64,000 nucleotides of DNA from Bacteroidales bacterium (GTDB taxonomy: Bacteria; Bacteroidota; Bacteroidia; Bacteroidales; UBA932), in NCBI GenBank assembly GCA_017428245.1, contig JAFRRF010000002.1:1-64000 (forward strand), in the 5' to 3' direction. Positions 1 through 8,875 of this stretch are shown one piece after another. The position numbers and the translations under genes are program-made. Position 1 is the stretch's first letter; each line of letters opens with the position of its first letter. The notes under the pieces were generated by a model. That model was not told the origin of the DNA, ran no database searches, and worked only from the letters and a program-made list of their open reading frames with translations.

Positions 1-1
1 C

Positions 2-1387
2 CTGAAGACAAGCAAGATCGCCTGCTGGCTGGCGCTTGCCTGCCTGGTGGTGCCGATGTTCGGCTCCTACTTCTTCGACGACATGTTCTCCACCGTGTCG
101 CAGATCTTCAAGAATCCGGAGATGCTGCAGCTCGGCTGGAATTCCCAGCAGTTCGGCTTCTATGCCGGCGGCTATTCCTTCCTCTGCGTGTGGGGCGGCC
201 TGATTATCTGCGGCATCCTGCTCGACAAGTTCGGTGTGCGGCTCATCGGTTCCGTCTTCGTCGGAATGATGGTGGTCGGCGCGGCCATCGTGACCTGTGC
301 TATCTCTTCCAAGAGCCTGACGCCCAATTCTTCCCTGACGATCGCCTATGTCGGCTGCATGTTGTTCGGCCTGGGCAGCGAGATCGCCGGCGTGGCGGTC
401 ACCCGGTCGATCGCCAAATGGTTCAAAGGCAAGAACGTGGCCCTGGCCATGGGCCTGCAGCTGGCCATCGCCCGTATCGGTACGGGCCTGGCGATGCTGC
501 TCTCGCCGGTACTCGTGCTCAAAAACCATATGGAAGGGACGGTATACACCCTTTCGGAAACCAACAAGCCTGCCATCGTGGGCCTGTCCCTGCTGTTCAT
601 CGGCATGATCCTCTGGGCCATCTTCGTGGCCATGGACGCCAAGTATGACCGCCAGGAAGGCATCGTCTCCCAGCGCGGCGAAGTGAAGGAGGAAGACAAG
701 TTCAAATTCTCCGACATCTTCAAGGTGCTGAGCAACCCGCGTTTCATCATGATCGCCCTGCTCTGCGTATTCTTCTACTGCTGCGTCATCAGTTTCAAGA
801 AGTTCGGTACTTCGATCATCATCCCGCGCTTCGATCTCGACCCCTCCACGGCTTCCGTGATGATCTCGATGATCGCTTTCGCGCCCGTGATCTTCACGCC
901 GCTCTTCGGCGCGCTGGTCGACAAGGTGGGCAAGGCGACGACCTGGATGATCCTCGGCGCAATCCTGGTGTTCTGCGCGCACCTGATCATCGGTTTCGCA
1001 CCCGGCGTGCATTTCTACGGCTATGCCGCCATCGTGCTGCTGGGCATCGGCTATTCGCTGGTCCCTTCGGCGATGTGGCCGACCGTTCCGAAGATCATCC
1101 CCGAGAAGAACCTGGGAACGGCCTATTCGATGATCTACTGGATCCAGAATATGGGCATGCTGCTCGTCCCGATTTTCGTAGGCCGCATCATGAAGAACTA
1201 TGCCGACAAGAAGGAGGGTCTCGACGCCGCTACGGCCGAGATTCTGGACAAGGCGGCCGCCGTCCACTCCGAGTTCATCTTCGTCTCCCTGGGCATCGTC
1301 GCCATCACCGTCGCAGTCTGCCTCTTCTTCAACTCGAAGAAGCACCCCGAACTGAAGATCGACCGGCCTTCGAAGGAGGTCGCGTAG
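2..1387 (+). CDS. MFS transporter, 5' end cut by window edge
   Basis: Integral membrane transporter of the major facilitator superfamily; the substrate cannot be told from sequence. The frame is open from base 2, so the true start lies left of the window and the first visible residues (LKTSKIACWLALACLVV) are already a membrane helix. About 461 residues are visible, with some twelve hydrophobic segments. Between helices 2 and 3 is the MFS motif A, seen as GILLDKFGVRLIG, and the second half repeats a related loop (GALVDKVGKATTW). A charged cytoplasmic loop (QRGEVKEEDKFK) separates the two six-helix halves. The gene ends at a TAG followed by a strong terminator. Family call is firm, substrate unknown. 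Confidence 0.9.
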   Translation: MKTSKIACWLALACLVVPMFGSYFFDDMFSTVSQIFKNPEMLQLGWNSQQFGFYAGGYSFLCVWGGLIICGILLDKFGVRLIGSVFVGMMVVGAAIVTCAISSKSLTPNSSLTIAYVGCMLFGLGSEIAGVAVTRSIAKWFKGKNVALAMGLQLAIARIGTGLAMLLSPVLVLKNHMEGTVYTLSETNKPAIVGLSLLFIGMILWAIFVAMDAKYDRQEGIVSQRGEVKEEDKFKFSDIFKVLSNPRFIMIALLCVFFYCCVISFKKFGTSIIIPRFDLDPSTASVMISMIAFAPVIFTPLFGALVDKVGKATTWMILGAILVFCAHLIIGFAPGVHFYGYAAIVLLGIGYSLVPSAMWPTVPKIIPEKNLGTAYSMIYWIQNMGMLLVPIFVGRIMKNYADKKEGLDAATAEILDKAAAVHSEFIFVSLGIVAITVAVCLFFNSKKHPELKIDRPSKEVA

Positions 1388-1401
1388 CGAACAAGGTTCA
1401 A

Positions 1402-1439
1402 CACAAAGAAAGCCGTCCTTTTGGGCGGCTTTCTTTGTG
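1402..1439. terminator. Bidirectional terminator between MFS gene and ssb
   Basis: Two 17-base arms (CACAAAGAAAGCCGTCC and GGGCGGCTTTCTTTGTG) pair with one mismatch around a TTTT loop. It lies between the convergent ends of the MFS gene and ssb, and either strand gives a GC stem followed by a T-rich tail. Confidence 0.8.
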
Positions 1440-1454
1440 CTTTGGAGGGCAAGG

Positions 1455-1961
1455 TCAGAACGGCAGGTCGTCGGTTCCGTCGTCGTTCAGGTCGGCGGGA
1501 TTGACCATCGGCGTGGTCTGTTGCGGAGCGGGGGCGTGGTGCGGTTGGGCCGGGGCGCCGTAGGACGGCTGGTTGTAGCCCTGCTGGGGCTGGGGCTGGC
1601 CTTGCGGCTGTGCCGGAGCGCCGGGATTGTCGCCGCGGCGGCCGAGCAGCTGGATGGTGTCGGCCTGGATTTCCGTCACGTAGCGTTTCTGACCGTTCTG
1701 GTCGTCCCAGCTGCGGCTGCGGATCTTGCCTTCCACGTAAATCTGGCTGCCTTTGCGGATATAGTTCTCCGCCAGGTCGGCCAGCTGCCGCCAGGCGATG
1801 ATGGTATGCCATTCCGTCATTTCGCGGGATTCGCCGTTTCTGTCGCGATACCTTTCACTGGTTGCCAGCGTAATGGTGGCAACCGATGCGCCGCCCTGAA
1901 GATGTCTGATTTCAGGGTCCTTCCCTACATTTCCGATGAGTAATACTTTGTTGAGTGCCAT
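1455..1961 (-). CDS. ssb: Single-stranded DNA-binding protein
   Basis: Binds single-stranded DNA during replication, repair and recombination. The 168-residue protein has the OB fold in residues 1-105 (MALNKVLLIGNVGKDPEIR start, WHTIIAW, YIRKGSQIYVEGKI), then a flexible Gln/Pro/Gly-rich linker, and ends in the acidic tip DDGTDDLPF. That tip is the standard docking site for partner proteins. Length and layout are typical of bacterial SSB. It is transcribed alone from a promoter at about 1981-2012 and ends at the shared bidirectional terminator. In many genomes ssb sits beside mutY; no such gene is here. Confidence 0.97.
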   Translation of the reverse strand: MALNKVLLIGNVGKDPEIRHLQGGASVATITLATSERYRDRNGESREMTEWHTIIAWRQLADLAENYIRKGSQIYVEGKIRSRSWDDQNGQKRYVTEIQADTIQLLGRRGDNPGAPAQPQGQPQPQQGYNQPSYGAPAQPHHAPAPQQTTPMVNPADLNDDGTDDLPF

Positions 1962-1980
1962 AATGTCTGTAAATTTTCGC

Positions 1981-2012
1981 TAAAAGTACGGATAATCTTC
2001 AATTCTTGCAAA
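1981..2012 (-). promoter_or_regulatory. ssb promoter
   Basis: On the minus strand TTTG (2012-2009), 20 bases, then TACTTTTA (1988-1981), close to the Bacteroidetes TTTG/TAnnTTTG consensus with the last G changed to A. It is 20 bases upstream of the ssb start codon. Confidence 0.6.
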
Positions 2013-2029
2013 TAAAAAGTTTCTGAAAG

Positions 2030-2106
2030 ACGGAAGGACGCACCGCCCGCCGTGCTCGGGCCTGTCGTGCGGGTTAGGGTTTGAAAGAGGGCGGTGCGGC
2101 TTCCGT
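2030..2106. repeat. Long imperfect hairpin after the lysS operon
   Basis: Arms at 2030-2048 and 2089-2106 pair as ACGGAAG...CACCGCCC with GGGCGGTG...CTTCCGT. The 40-base interior can fold again (CCCGC with GCGGG). It lies between the 3' end of the regulator gene and the ssb promoter, so it probably terminates the lysS operon, but it lacks a clear T tract and is longer than a plain terminator. Confidence 0.5.
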
Positions 2107-2114
2107 TACAGGGA

Positions 2115-2681
2115 TCAGTACCGCCGGTCGATCCGGTGGAGAGCCGCTTCGTGTTCACGGCGCAGGCGGGCGGCCTGTTCGGTCAGGAAGCGCTCGAGCG
2201 GAACGGAGCGGTCGAGACCGAGTTTCCGGCGGATGTCCGCCCGCCGGTTGTAGAAGGTCTGTTCGTGGTCATAACCGAAAACCTTGTCGATGCAGATCGG
2301 GTCCAGGCCGAGCGTGATCATCCCGCAGATGGCAATCTCGTTGCGGTTGAGTCCGGGGTAGCGTTGTTCGAGCCAGGTCAGGAGCCCGCAGTCGTAGAGA
2401 TTCGCCAGGATCAGGAATTCATCTTTGACGGCGCGCCCTTCTCCCCGCGGAGCGGTGAGGATGCGGTTGAGCCGCTTGGAGAGCATATGGACGCTTTCGC
2501 CACCTTGTGCGGAGGCATTTGCGATGTCGGAAAGCAGGTCTGCCAGATGACGGGCGGCCGGTTCGATTCGGTCGCGGTCGGAGCGGACCAGGTTGAGCAG
2601 GGTCCTCAGGTCAGTGTGCTGCCGACGGAGCCGGATGAAAGCAAGGATAAGCAACCCTGTTTCCAAAAAAAAACAGGGCAA
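2115..2681 (-). CDS. Membrane-anchored regulator-like protein, start uncertain (T9 tract)
   Basis: Not recognised by name. As an open frame from a TTG it gives 188 residues: a hydrophobic segment (ETGLLILAFIRLRRQ), a helical middle, and a C-terminal region (NRNEIAICGMITLGLDPICIDKVFGYDHEQTFYNRRADIRRKLGL) that resembles the LuxR-like helix-turn-helix of Bacteroidetes TPR/DUF6377-type regulators. Six bases after the aroE stop there is an ATG (2697) whose frame reads MENILLALFF and then loses phase at a run of nine T. Removing one T joins it exactly to the hydrophobic segment, giving a better membrane anchor and tight coupling to aroE. The annotated TTG start is therefore probably wrong, or the tract varies. 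Role inferred only from the tail. Confidence 0.6.
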   Translation of the reverse strand: MPCFFLETGLLILAFIRLRRQHTDLRTLLNLVRSDRDRIEPAARHLADLLSDIANASAQGGESVHMLSKRLNRILTAPRGEGRAVKDEFLILANLYDCGLLTWLEQRYPGLNRNEIAICGMITLGLDPICIDKVFGYDHEQTFYNRRADIRRKLGLDRSVPLERFLTEQAARLRREHEAALHRIDRRY

Positions 2682-2702
2682 GAAGAATATTCTCCATATA
2701 AG

Positions 2703-3470
2703 TTATTTCGTTAGGGCACAGCAGGCCTTGACACGCACGGCATCGGGTTCTATCCCGGTCATCAACTGGTAGCCGGCGATGGCCTGTTCGCCCAGCCAGT
2801 CCATTCCCGAGATGTAGGTGGCGCCGGCCGCCTCGCACATCTCCCGCAGGCAGGGATCCTTGTAATTGGGCTCCACGACCACGCGCCCTTCGAGCGGAAG
2901 GCGGTCTACCAGGTCTGTCCGCAGAGGCAGCGTGTAGATGAGGATATCCATCTGGCCGGCCAGTTCCGCGGCCTGTTCCAGCCGGACCGGAATCATTCCG
3001 CCGCCCGTAAAACAGAATTCGCGTGCCTTGCGGAAATCGCGGTTGGCCACCGTGACCGACATCCGCAGTTTCAGGGCGGCCAGTGCGGCAGCTTTCGCGG
3101 CTCCGCCGCAGCCGATCACCAGCACTTTGGTCCGCTTCCCCGGCTGGGCATAGGGAGCGAGCATTTTCTTGAGTGCCCAGAAATCGGAATTGTAGCCGTA
3201 AATCTTTCCGTCCTTCTTTTTCAGGATGTTGACTGCATAGAGTTCCCTGGCGATGGTGTCGGCGATATCGACTTTCCGGAACGCGTCGCCTTTGAAGGGC
3301 GCCGTGACGTTGACGGCTTCGTAATCCTTTTCAAAACGGCGGTAGGCCCGTTCGAAATCATCTTCTTCAATCAGGTCGTAGGTCATCTCCGGGTTGTCCG
3401 GATAGGCGGCCCTGAACAGTTCGGGGCTCTTGCTGTGCGCGATGGGGTAGCCGATCAATCCGTATTTCAT
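2703..3470 (-). CDS. aroE: Shikimate dehydrogenase
   Basis: Reduces 3-dehydroshikimate to shikimate with NADPH in the shikimate pathway. The 255-residue protein shows the substrate motif SKSPELF (13-19), the catalytic lysine in VNVTAPFK (Lys60), the second catalytic acid in YNSDFWALK (Asp96, usually written NTD), and a nucleotide-binding turn VIGCGGAAKAA (118-127). It is slightly shorter than the E. coli enzyme (272). The start overlaps the trmH stop by four bases, so the two are translationally coupled in the lysS-trmH-aroE-regulator operon. Shikimate kinase lies 10 kb away at 13798-14298. Confidence 0.95.
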   Translation of the reverse strand: MKYGLIGYPIAHSKSPELFRAAYPDNPEMTYDLIEEDDFERAYRRFEKDYEAVNVTAPFKGDAFRKVDIADTIARELYAVNILKKKDGKIYGYNSDFWALKKMLAPYAQPGKRTKVLVIGCGGAAKAAALAALKLRMSVTVANRDFRKAREFCFTGGGMIPVRLEQAAELAGQMDILIYTLPLRTDLVDRLPLEGRVVVEPNYKDPCLREMCEAAGATYISGMDWLGEQAIAGYQLMTGIEPDAVRVKACCALTK

Positions 3471-4246
3471 AGGCTTGTGTTTTGCTGTTTGCGCTGCCGG
3501 ACGGCTTCGAAGGCCAGGATGGCGGCTGAAACCGACACGTTGAGGGAGTCCATTGCGCCGGCCATCGGGATGCGGATGTGCGCATCGGCCCGATTCCGCC
3601 AGAAGTCCGAGAGACCTTTGTCTTCCGTGCCGAAGACCAGGGCGGTGGAACGCACCATATCGGTTTCATAGTAAAGAACGGAATCCTGGAGCTGGGCCGT
3701 CAGGACGGCGATGCCGCGGGATGACAGCCACGCAAAGGCTTCTTCCGACGTGCAGGCGACCGTGGGAACGGAGAACAGGGCGCCCAGGCTGGCACGGATC
3801 AGGTTGGGATTATACAGGTCGGTGAGCGGGTCGCAGACCAGCACCGCATCGACCCCTGCCGCGTCGGCGGTTCGCAGCACGGCGCCCAGGTTGCCGGGCT
3901 TCTCAACGCCTTCCAGCACCAGGATGAGCGGGGCGGGCGAGGGCCGAAGGTCTTCCAGATGCATCTGGCGAGCCCGCATTACGGCAACGATGCCTTCCGT
4001 ACCCTCGCGGTAGGCGATTTTCTCGTAGAGGCTGCGGCTGACGACGAAATCGGCCGTCGCGGTGTCGGTTTCGCCTTCGCGGACGAAAACCGTCACGGCT
4101 TCGAACCCGGCCGAGAGGGCCCGCTCGAATTCGCGGCGCCCTTCTACGACAAAGAGCCCGCGGGCTTTACGCTCGCGGGATTTCGTCTCAAGGGCGAGGA
4201 GCTCCTTGATCTTGGGATTCTGCGGGGATGTGAGGATCTCCGCCAT
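3467..4246 (-). CDS. SpoU/TrmH-family RNA 2'-O-methyltransferase
   Basis: Probable ribose methyltransferase acting on rRNA or tRNA with S-adenosylmethionine. The 259-residue protein has an N-terminal substrate-binding part (TSPQNPKIKELLAL...GLFVVEGRREFERAL) like RlmB/TsnR enzymes. The knotted SPOUT domain follows, with its three motifs: NLGAVLRTADAAGVDAVL, LVFGTEDKGLS, and IPMAGAMDSLNVSVSAAI. The Asn in NLGAVLRTAD and the Ser-Leu-Asn of motif 3 are the usual active-site residues. It starts four bases after lysS and overlaps aroE by four bases. The exact target nucleotide cannot be assigned. Confidence 0.92.
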   Translation of the reverse strand: MAEILTSPQNPKIKELLALETKSRERKARGLFVVEGRREFERALSAGFEAVTVFVREGETDTATADFVVSRSLYEKIAYREGTEGIVAVMRARQMHLEDLRPSPAPLILVLEGVEKPGNLGAVLRTADAAGVDAVLVCDPLTDLYNPNLIRASLGALFSVPTVACTSEEAFAWLSSRGIAVLTAQLQDSVLYYETDMVRSTALVFGTEDKGLSDFWRNRADAHIRIPMAGAMDSLNVSVSAAILAFEAVRQRKQQNTSL

Positions 4247-4250
4247 CGTG

Positions 4251-5789
4251 TCATTCGGCTTTTTCTTCCTTGGGCGCCGTTTTCTCGGGCCGCATCTGCG
4301 GGAAGAAGAGCACGTCCTGGATGGTGGCCGAATCGGTCATCATCATCGTCAGGCGGTCGATGCCCATACCCAGGCCGGAGGTCGGCGGCATGCCGTATTC
4401 GAGCGCCCGGACGAAGTCCATGTCGATGTACATCGCCTCGTCGTCGCCGGCGTCTTTCAGGCGGACCTGGTCGTTGAATCGCTCCAGCTGATCGATCGGA
4501 TCGTTGAGCTCGCTGTAGGCGTTGGCCAGTTCCTTGCCGTTTACGAAAAGTTCGAAACGCTCGGTCAGCGCCGGATTCTCGCGGTGGCGCTTGGTGAGCG
4601 GGCTCATCTCCACGGGGTAGTCGATGATGAATGTGGGCTGGACGAGGTTCTTCTCGCAATATTCGCCGAAAATGGCGTCGATGAGCTTGCCCTTGCCCAT
4701 TTCGGGCTTGATCGGGACGTTGAGCTTCCTGCAGGTGTCGCGGAGCTGCGTTTCGTCCATCCCGGCGATGTCCACGCCCGCGTATTCCTTGATGGCTTCG
4801 AGCATCGGGAGCTTGCGGTAAGGCGCCTTGAACTCGATCTCGTTGCCCCAGACCTCGAATTTCGTCTTGCCGTTGATGGCGATGGCGATCCGTTCAATCA
4901 TCGTTTCGACGAACTTCATCATCCATTTGTAGTCCTTGTAGGCTACGTAGATTTCCATACAGGTGAACTCGGGGTTGTGGGTGCGGTCCATACCCTCGTT
5001 CCGGAAGTCCTTGGCGAACTCATAGACACCCTTGAAGCCGCCTACGATCAGGCGCTTGAGGTAGAGTTCGTTGGCGATGCGCATATAGAGCGGGATGTCG
5101 AGGGTGTTGTGGTGGGTGATGAACGGACGGGCCGTGGCGCCGCCCGGGATCGACTGGAGGATGGGCGTCTCCACCTCGAGGTATCCGTGTTCGTTGAAAT
5201 AGTCGCGCATCGTGCCGATGATCTTCGTGCGTTTCTCGAAGATCTCCTTCACGTGCGGGTTCACGATCAGGTCGACGTAACGCATCCGGTAGCGGAGCTC
5301 GGGGTCGGCGAAGGCGTCGTACACTTCGCCTTCCTTCTCCTTGACGATGGGGAGGACGCGGAGCGATTTGCTGAGCACCGTCAGGCTTTTGGCGTGGATG
5401 GACAGCTGGCCTGTCTGCGTGATGAAGGCATAGCCCTTGATTCCGACGATGTCGCCGATGTCGAGGAGTTTCTTGAAAACGGTATTGTAGAGGGTCTTGT
5501 CCTCGTCCGGGCAGATCTCGTCGCGTTTGACATAGACCTGGATGCGGCCGCGGTCGTCCTGCAGTTCGATAAAGGAGGCTGCGCCCATGATGCGTCGGCT
5601 CATCATACGGCCGGCAATGGCGATATCGTTGAAGTTCCCTTTCTCAGGATCGTAACCGTCTTTGATTTCCTGTGTCGTGGCGTTGACGGGGAATTCGGCG
5701 GCAGGATAGGGGTTGATGCCCAGTTCCTGCAGTTTCTGCAAAGAGGCGCGGCGGTTCAGTTCCTGTTCGTTGAGATCAGTGATTTCCAT
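4251..5789 (-). CDS. lysS: Lysyl-tRNA synthetase, class II
   Basis: Charges tRNA-Lys with lysine. The 512-residue protein has the N-terminal OB-fold anticodon-binding domain (about 60-170, with [19 protein letters not shown]) and the class II catalytic core. Motif 2 is seen as [14 protein letters not shown] and motif 3 as [23 protein letters not shown] is the lysine-specific loop. A short Lys/Glu-rich tail ([12 protein letters not shown]) follows motif 3. It is first gene of the leftward operon lysS-trmH-aroE-regulator and is divergent from recJ, sharing a 112-bp promoter region. The first ATG after the promoter is used. Confidence 0.98.
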   Translation of the reverse strand: MEITDLNEQELNRRASLQKLQELGINPYPAAEFPVNATTQEIKDGYDPEKGNFNDIAIAGRMMSRRIMGAASFIELQDDRGRIQVYVKRDEICPDEDKTLYNTVFKKLLDIGDIVGIKGYAFITQTGQLSIHAKSLTVLSKSLRVLPIVKEKEGEVYDAFADPELRYRMRYVDLIVNPHVKEIFEKRTKIIGTMRDYFNEHGYLEVETPILQSIPGGATARPFITHHNTLDIPLYMRIANELYLKRLIVGGFKGVYEFAKDFRNEGMDRTHNPEFTCMEIYVAYKDYKWMMKFVETMIERIAIAINGKTKFEVWGNEIEFKAPYRKLPMLEAIKEYAGVDIAGMDETQLRDTCRKLNVPIKPEMGKGKLIDAIFGEYCEKNLVQPTFIIDYPVEMSPLTKRHRENPALTERFELFVNGKELANAYSELNDPIDQLERFNDQVRLKDAGDDEAMYIDMDFVRALEYGMPPTSGLGMGIDRLTMMMTDSATIQDVLFFPQMRPEKTAPKEEKAE

Positions 5790-5832
5790 CGGGTATAATT
5801 TTTCTTCCAGCTAAAGTTTTCAGTTCAAAATA

Positions 5833-5867
5833 CAAAGTTAGCATTTTTTTGCAGAAAGGCGGACAAA
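5833..5867 (-). promoter_or_regulatory. lysS promoter
   Basis: Minus strand TAACTTTG at 5840-5833 matches the -7 box; a TTTG at 5867-5864 is 23 bases upstream, slightly wide. It overlaps the recJ promoter on the other strand. Confidence 0.6.
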
Positions 5868-5880
5868 TTTATTATCTTTG
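5847..5880 (+). promoter_or_regulatory. recJ promoter
   Basis: TTTTG at 5847-5851, 21 bases, then TATCTTTG at 5873-5880, a perfect Bacteroidetes -33/-7 pair. It excludes the upstream TTG at 5878 as the recJ start, because that codon lies inside the -7 box. Confidence 0.8.
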
Positions 5881-5901
5881 CAAATTAGGCGAAGAGTTTT
5901 T

Positions 5902-7644
5902 ATGGGTATTGAAAAGAAATGGGTCGTCAAGGAACCGGGGAACCCCGCTTCCGTCCGCCAGCTCGCACAGGAACTGGGGATCGACCAGGTTTTGGCCAAC
6001 CTGCTCGTGCAGCGTGGCATCGATACCTTCGCCAAGGCCCGGGAATTCTTCCGCCCCGACCTGGGAATGCTCCACGACCCGTATCTGATGAAAGATATGG
6101 ACAAGGCCGTGGACCGGATGGACAAGGCCATCCGCGACCACGAGCGGATTTTCGTCTATGGCGACTATGACGTCGACGGAACCACGGCCGTCTCGCTGGT
6201 GTATTCTTTTTTCCGCCAGTTCGACACCAACATCGAGTATTATATTCCCGACCGCTATGATGAAGGCTACGGTGTCTCCTACAAGGGCATCGACACCGCC
6301 CGCGACCACGGCTGTACGCTGCTGATCACCCTCGACTGCGGCATCAAGGCGGTGGAGAAGGTCAAATACGCTGCAAAGTTCGGCATTGACACGATCATCT
6401 GCGACCATCATCTCCCCGATACGGAACTGCCGCCCGCCGTGGCGGTGCTCGACCCCAAGCGGGAAGACTGCAATTATCCCTTCGACGACCTGTCGGGCTG
6501 CGGCGTGGGCTTCAAACTGGTGCAGGCTTATGCCAAGCGGCACGGCATTCCTTTCGAGGAATACCAGACGCTGCTCGACCTGCTGGTCGTCAGCATCGCG
6601 TCGGATCTCGTGTCGGTGACGGGCGAGAACCGCGTCCTGGCCTACTACGGTCTCAAACAGCTCAATGAGAACCCGCGCAAGGGCCTGATTCCCATCATCA
6701 AGCTTTCCGGCCTGGAGAAGCACCGCATCACCATCGACGAGATCGTCTTCAAGATCGGCCCGCGCATCAACGCGGCCGGCCGCATGGAGAGCGGCCGTAC
6801 GGCCGTCGATATGCTGACGGCGCGCGACGACCAGGAGGCGATGGAGATCGGCGACGCCATCAACGAACACAACAACGACCGCAAGAAGATCGACCGTGAA
6901 ATCACCGAAGAGGCGCTCAAGATGGTGCGCGACATGCCCGACTTCGCCGAGCGGAAATCGACCATCGTCTATAATCCGTCGTGGCACAAGGGGGTGGTCG
7001 GAATCGTTGCCTCCCGTCTGGTGGAAGCCTATTACCGGCCGACTATCGTGATGACCCGATCGAACGGTTTCATCACGGGCAGCGCCCGTTCCATCGCCGG
7101 CTTCGACCTTTACGATGCCATCGAGAGCTGCGCCGACCTGCTCGAGAACTTCGGCGGCCATATGTATGCGGCGGGCCTGACCATCAAGGAAGAGAATTTC
7201 CCGGAGTTCTGCCGCCGTTTCGAGGATGCCGTGGCCGTCCGTATCAAGAACGTGGTGATGACCCCCACGGTCGATATCGACTCCTATCTCGATTTCAATC
7301 AGATCACGCCCAAGTTCTTCCGCCTGCTCAAGCAGTTCCAGCCCTTCGGACCGGGCAACCAGTCGCCCGTATTCATTACGGAGAACGTGTATGACAACGG
7401 CAATGGCCGCAAGGTCGGCAGCGCCGACCACGGCGACCTCAAGCACCTCAAACTCGAACTCATCCAGGAGGACGAACCTTACCACCACATCTCGGCCATC
7501 GCTTTCAATCTCTCCGAGCATTTCGAGCATATGCAGGCCGGCAATCCCGTCGACATCTGCTACTCCATCGCCGAGAACTACTACCGCGGCATCGCCAACA
7601 TCCAGCTCCGCGTCAAGGACATCAAAGAGAAGGAACTGTTCTGA
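5902..7644 (+). CDS. recJ: Single-stranded-DNA-specific exonuclease RecJ
   Basis: 5'-3' exonuclease on single-stranded DNA used in mismatch and recombination repair. The 580-residue protein carries the DHH phosphoesterase core: VYGDYDVDGTTAV (motif I), LITLDCG (motif II), IICDHH (motif III, the name-giving DHH) and the later GRINAAGRMESGRTAV. The DHHA1 domain shows WHKGVVGIVASRL and GGHMYAAGL, and an OB-like domain ends the protein. ATG at 5902 (MGIEKKWVV) is chosen because the frame extension to 5878 would start in the promoter. Length matches the family. Confidence 0.97.
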   Translation: MGIEKKWVVKEPGNPASVRQLAQELGIDQVLANLLVQRGIDTFAKAREFFRPDLGMLHDPYLMKDMDKAVDRMDKAIRDHERIFVYGDYDVDGTTAVSLVYSFFRQFDTNIEYYIPDRYDEGYGVSYKGIDTARDHGCTLLITLDCGIKAVEKVKYAAKFGIDTIICDHHLPDTELPPAVAVLDPKREDCNYPFDDLSGCGVGFKLVQAYAKRHGIPFEEYQTLLDLLVVSIASDLVSVTGENRVLAYYGLKQLNENPRKGLIPIIKLSGLEKHRITIDEIVFKIGPRINAAGRMESGRTAVDMLTARDDQEAMEIGDAINEHNNDRKKIDREITEEALKMVRDMPDFAERKSTIVYNPSWHKGVVGIVASRLVEAYYRPTIVMTRSNGFITGSARSIAGFDLYDAIESCADLLENFGGHMYAAGLTIKEENFPEFCRRFEDAVAVRIKNVVMTPTVDIDSYLDFNQITPKFFRLLKQFQPFGPGNQSPVFITENVYDNGNGRKVGSADHGDLKHLKLELIQEDEPYHHISAIAFNLSEHFEHMQAGNPVDICYSIAENYYRGIANIQLRVKDIKEKELF

Positions 7645-7647
7645 TTT

Positions 7648-7681
7648 TTTGCGGGGCGTAAGCTGTTTTCTTGTATTATTG
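7648..7681 (+). promoter_or_regulatory. Probable promoter of thioredoxin-like lipoprotein gene
   Basis: TTTG at 7648-7651, 22 bases, then TATTATTG at 7674-7681; one base off the -7 consensus. Start codon follows 33 bases later. Confidence 0.45.
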
Positions 7682-7714
7682 TCAGATCGTTTCCGGCAAT
7701 TAATACACAAATCG

Positions 7715-8872
7715 ATGGATAAGAAAATCTTTATTATTGGCTGCCTGGTGGCTTTCGCCGCTTTGGCATCGGCTTGCGGGGAGAAGATCCCGGCCAATGA
7801 GCTTCGCCTTGAAGCGCAGCTCGAATGTCCGTATGACAGCGTGGATGTCATGACGGTTCAGTATGGTTCCACGGCCTATGAGATGAAACGGGAAGCGCTT
7901 CAGGACGGCCGTCTTGTGATGACCCTCCCTTTGGAAGAACCCGTTTCGGTAACCCTTCGGATGCCTGGAGACTATTTCCACATGGGCATCAACTTCCCCG
8001 GCGTGCCGGGTGAAAAGGTTGTCGTCAACGGAAGTTTTGAAGACTATGCCATCGGGGGTACACGCTTTTACAAGGAATACGCCGAGGTCAGCGACCTGAC
8101 CAAGCCCGCCATGGTGAAACTGGGCCAGATGCGGGAAGACATTGAGAATCTCTTTGCCGAACTGATCAAGGACCGCGAGAAGAATGCAGACCGGATCAAG
8201 GAGGAAAACGAGCGATATAAAGCCGAGTACGAGGCAGTTTATAGGGATTTGAAGCAGAGGGCGTATGATTATGTTTCCGCTCATCCCGACAAGGATGCTT
8301 CGGTTGGGCTGCTTCAGTTGATTGGCGAGGATCAGATAGAGCATGTTGTTGCATCTCTCGACCCGAAGGTCGCGAACGGCAAAATGAGGCCGGTGATCGA
8401 TGCGCTCCGCAAGCAAGCCGAGAATGAACGGATCCGTCAGGAAGCGGTCGAATCGATCAAGGAAGGCGTCGAGGCCCCCGACTTCACCCTCCCGGACATC
8501 GAAGGTAAATCGTTTACCCTTTCGTCGATGCGCGGTAAATGGGTAATCCTCGACTTCTGGGGCTCTTGGTGTGGCTGGTGCATCAAGGGTATTCCCGATA
8601 TGAAGAAATACTATGAGAAGTATGCCGGCAAGTTCGAGATCGTTGGCATCGACTGCCGCGACACCAAAGAGAAGTGGAAAGGAGCGGTCGAAAAGTACGA
8701 ACTGCCATGGCTCCACGTTTACAATGCCGACGCCGACGGTACGCCTGACAAATATGCCGTACAGGGCTACCCCACGAAGATCATCATCGACCCCGAAGGA
8801 AAGATCGACAAGATCGTCATCGGCGAAAGCGAAGAATTCTACAAGTATCTCGATACGCTGTTCGGAGAATAA
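7715..8872 (+). CDS. TlpA-like thiol-disulfide oxidoreductase lipoprotein
   Basis: Probable membrane-attached, periplasm-facing thiol-disulfide exchange protein. The 385-residue product has a lipoprotein signal ending LASACG (lipid on Cys). A beta-rich domain resembling DUF4369 follows (about 25-125), then a long charged helical stretch (LIKDREKNADRIKEENERYK), and a C-terminal AhpC/TSA-type thioredoxin domain from about 255. The redox site is W-C-G-W-C (Cys286 and Cys289), an uncommon variant of WCGPC, with the cis-proline in GYPTKI. ATG at 7715 gives the complete signal peptide; longer forms run into recJ. A second TlpA-type protein with the usual WCGPC is at 10590-11588. Confidence 0.9.
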   Translation: MDKKIFIIGCLVAFAALASACGEKIPANELRLEAQLECPYDSVDVMTVQYGSTAYEMKREALQDGRLVMTLPLEEPVSVTLRMPGDYFHMGINFPGVPGEKVVVNGSFEDYAIGGTRFYKEYAEVSDLTKPAMVKLGQMREDIENLFAELIKDREKNADRIKEENERYKAEYEAVYRDLKQRAYDYVSAHPDKDASVGLLQLIGEDQIEHVVASLDPKVANGKMRPVIDALRKQAENERIRQEAVESIKEGVEAPDFTLPDIEGKSFTLSSMRGKWVILDFWGSWCGWCIKGIPDMKKYYEKYAGKFEIVGIDCRDTKEKWKGAVEKYELPWLHVYNADADGTPDKYAVQGYPTKIIIDPEGKIDKIVIGESEEFYKYLDTLFGE

Positions 8873-8875
8873 GCG

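Noticed and set aside
5878..5901. Longer start for RecJ at TTG 5878
   Set aside because: The codon is inside a perfect TATCTTTG promoter box, so it cannot be translated from that promoter.
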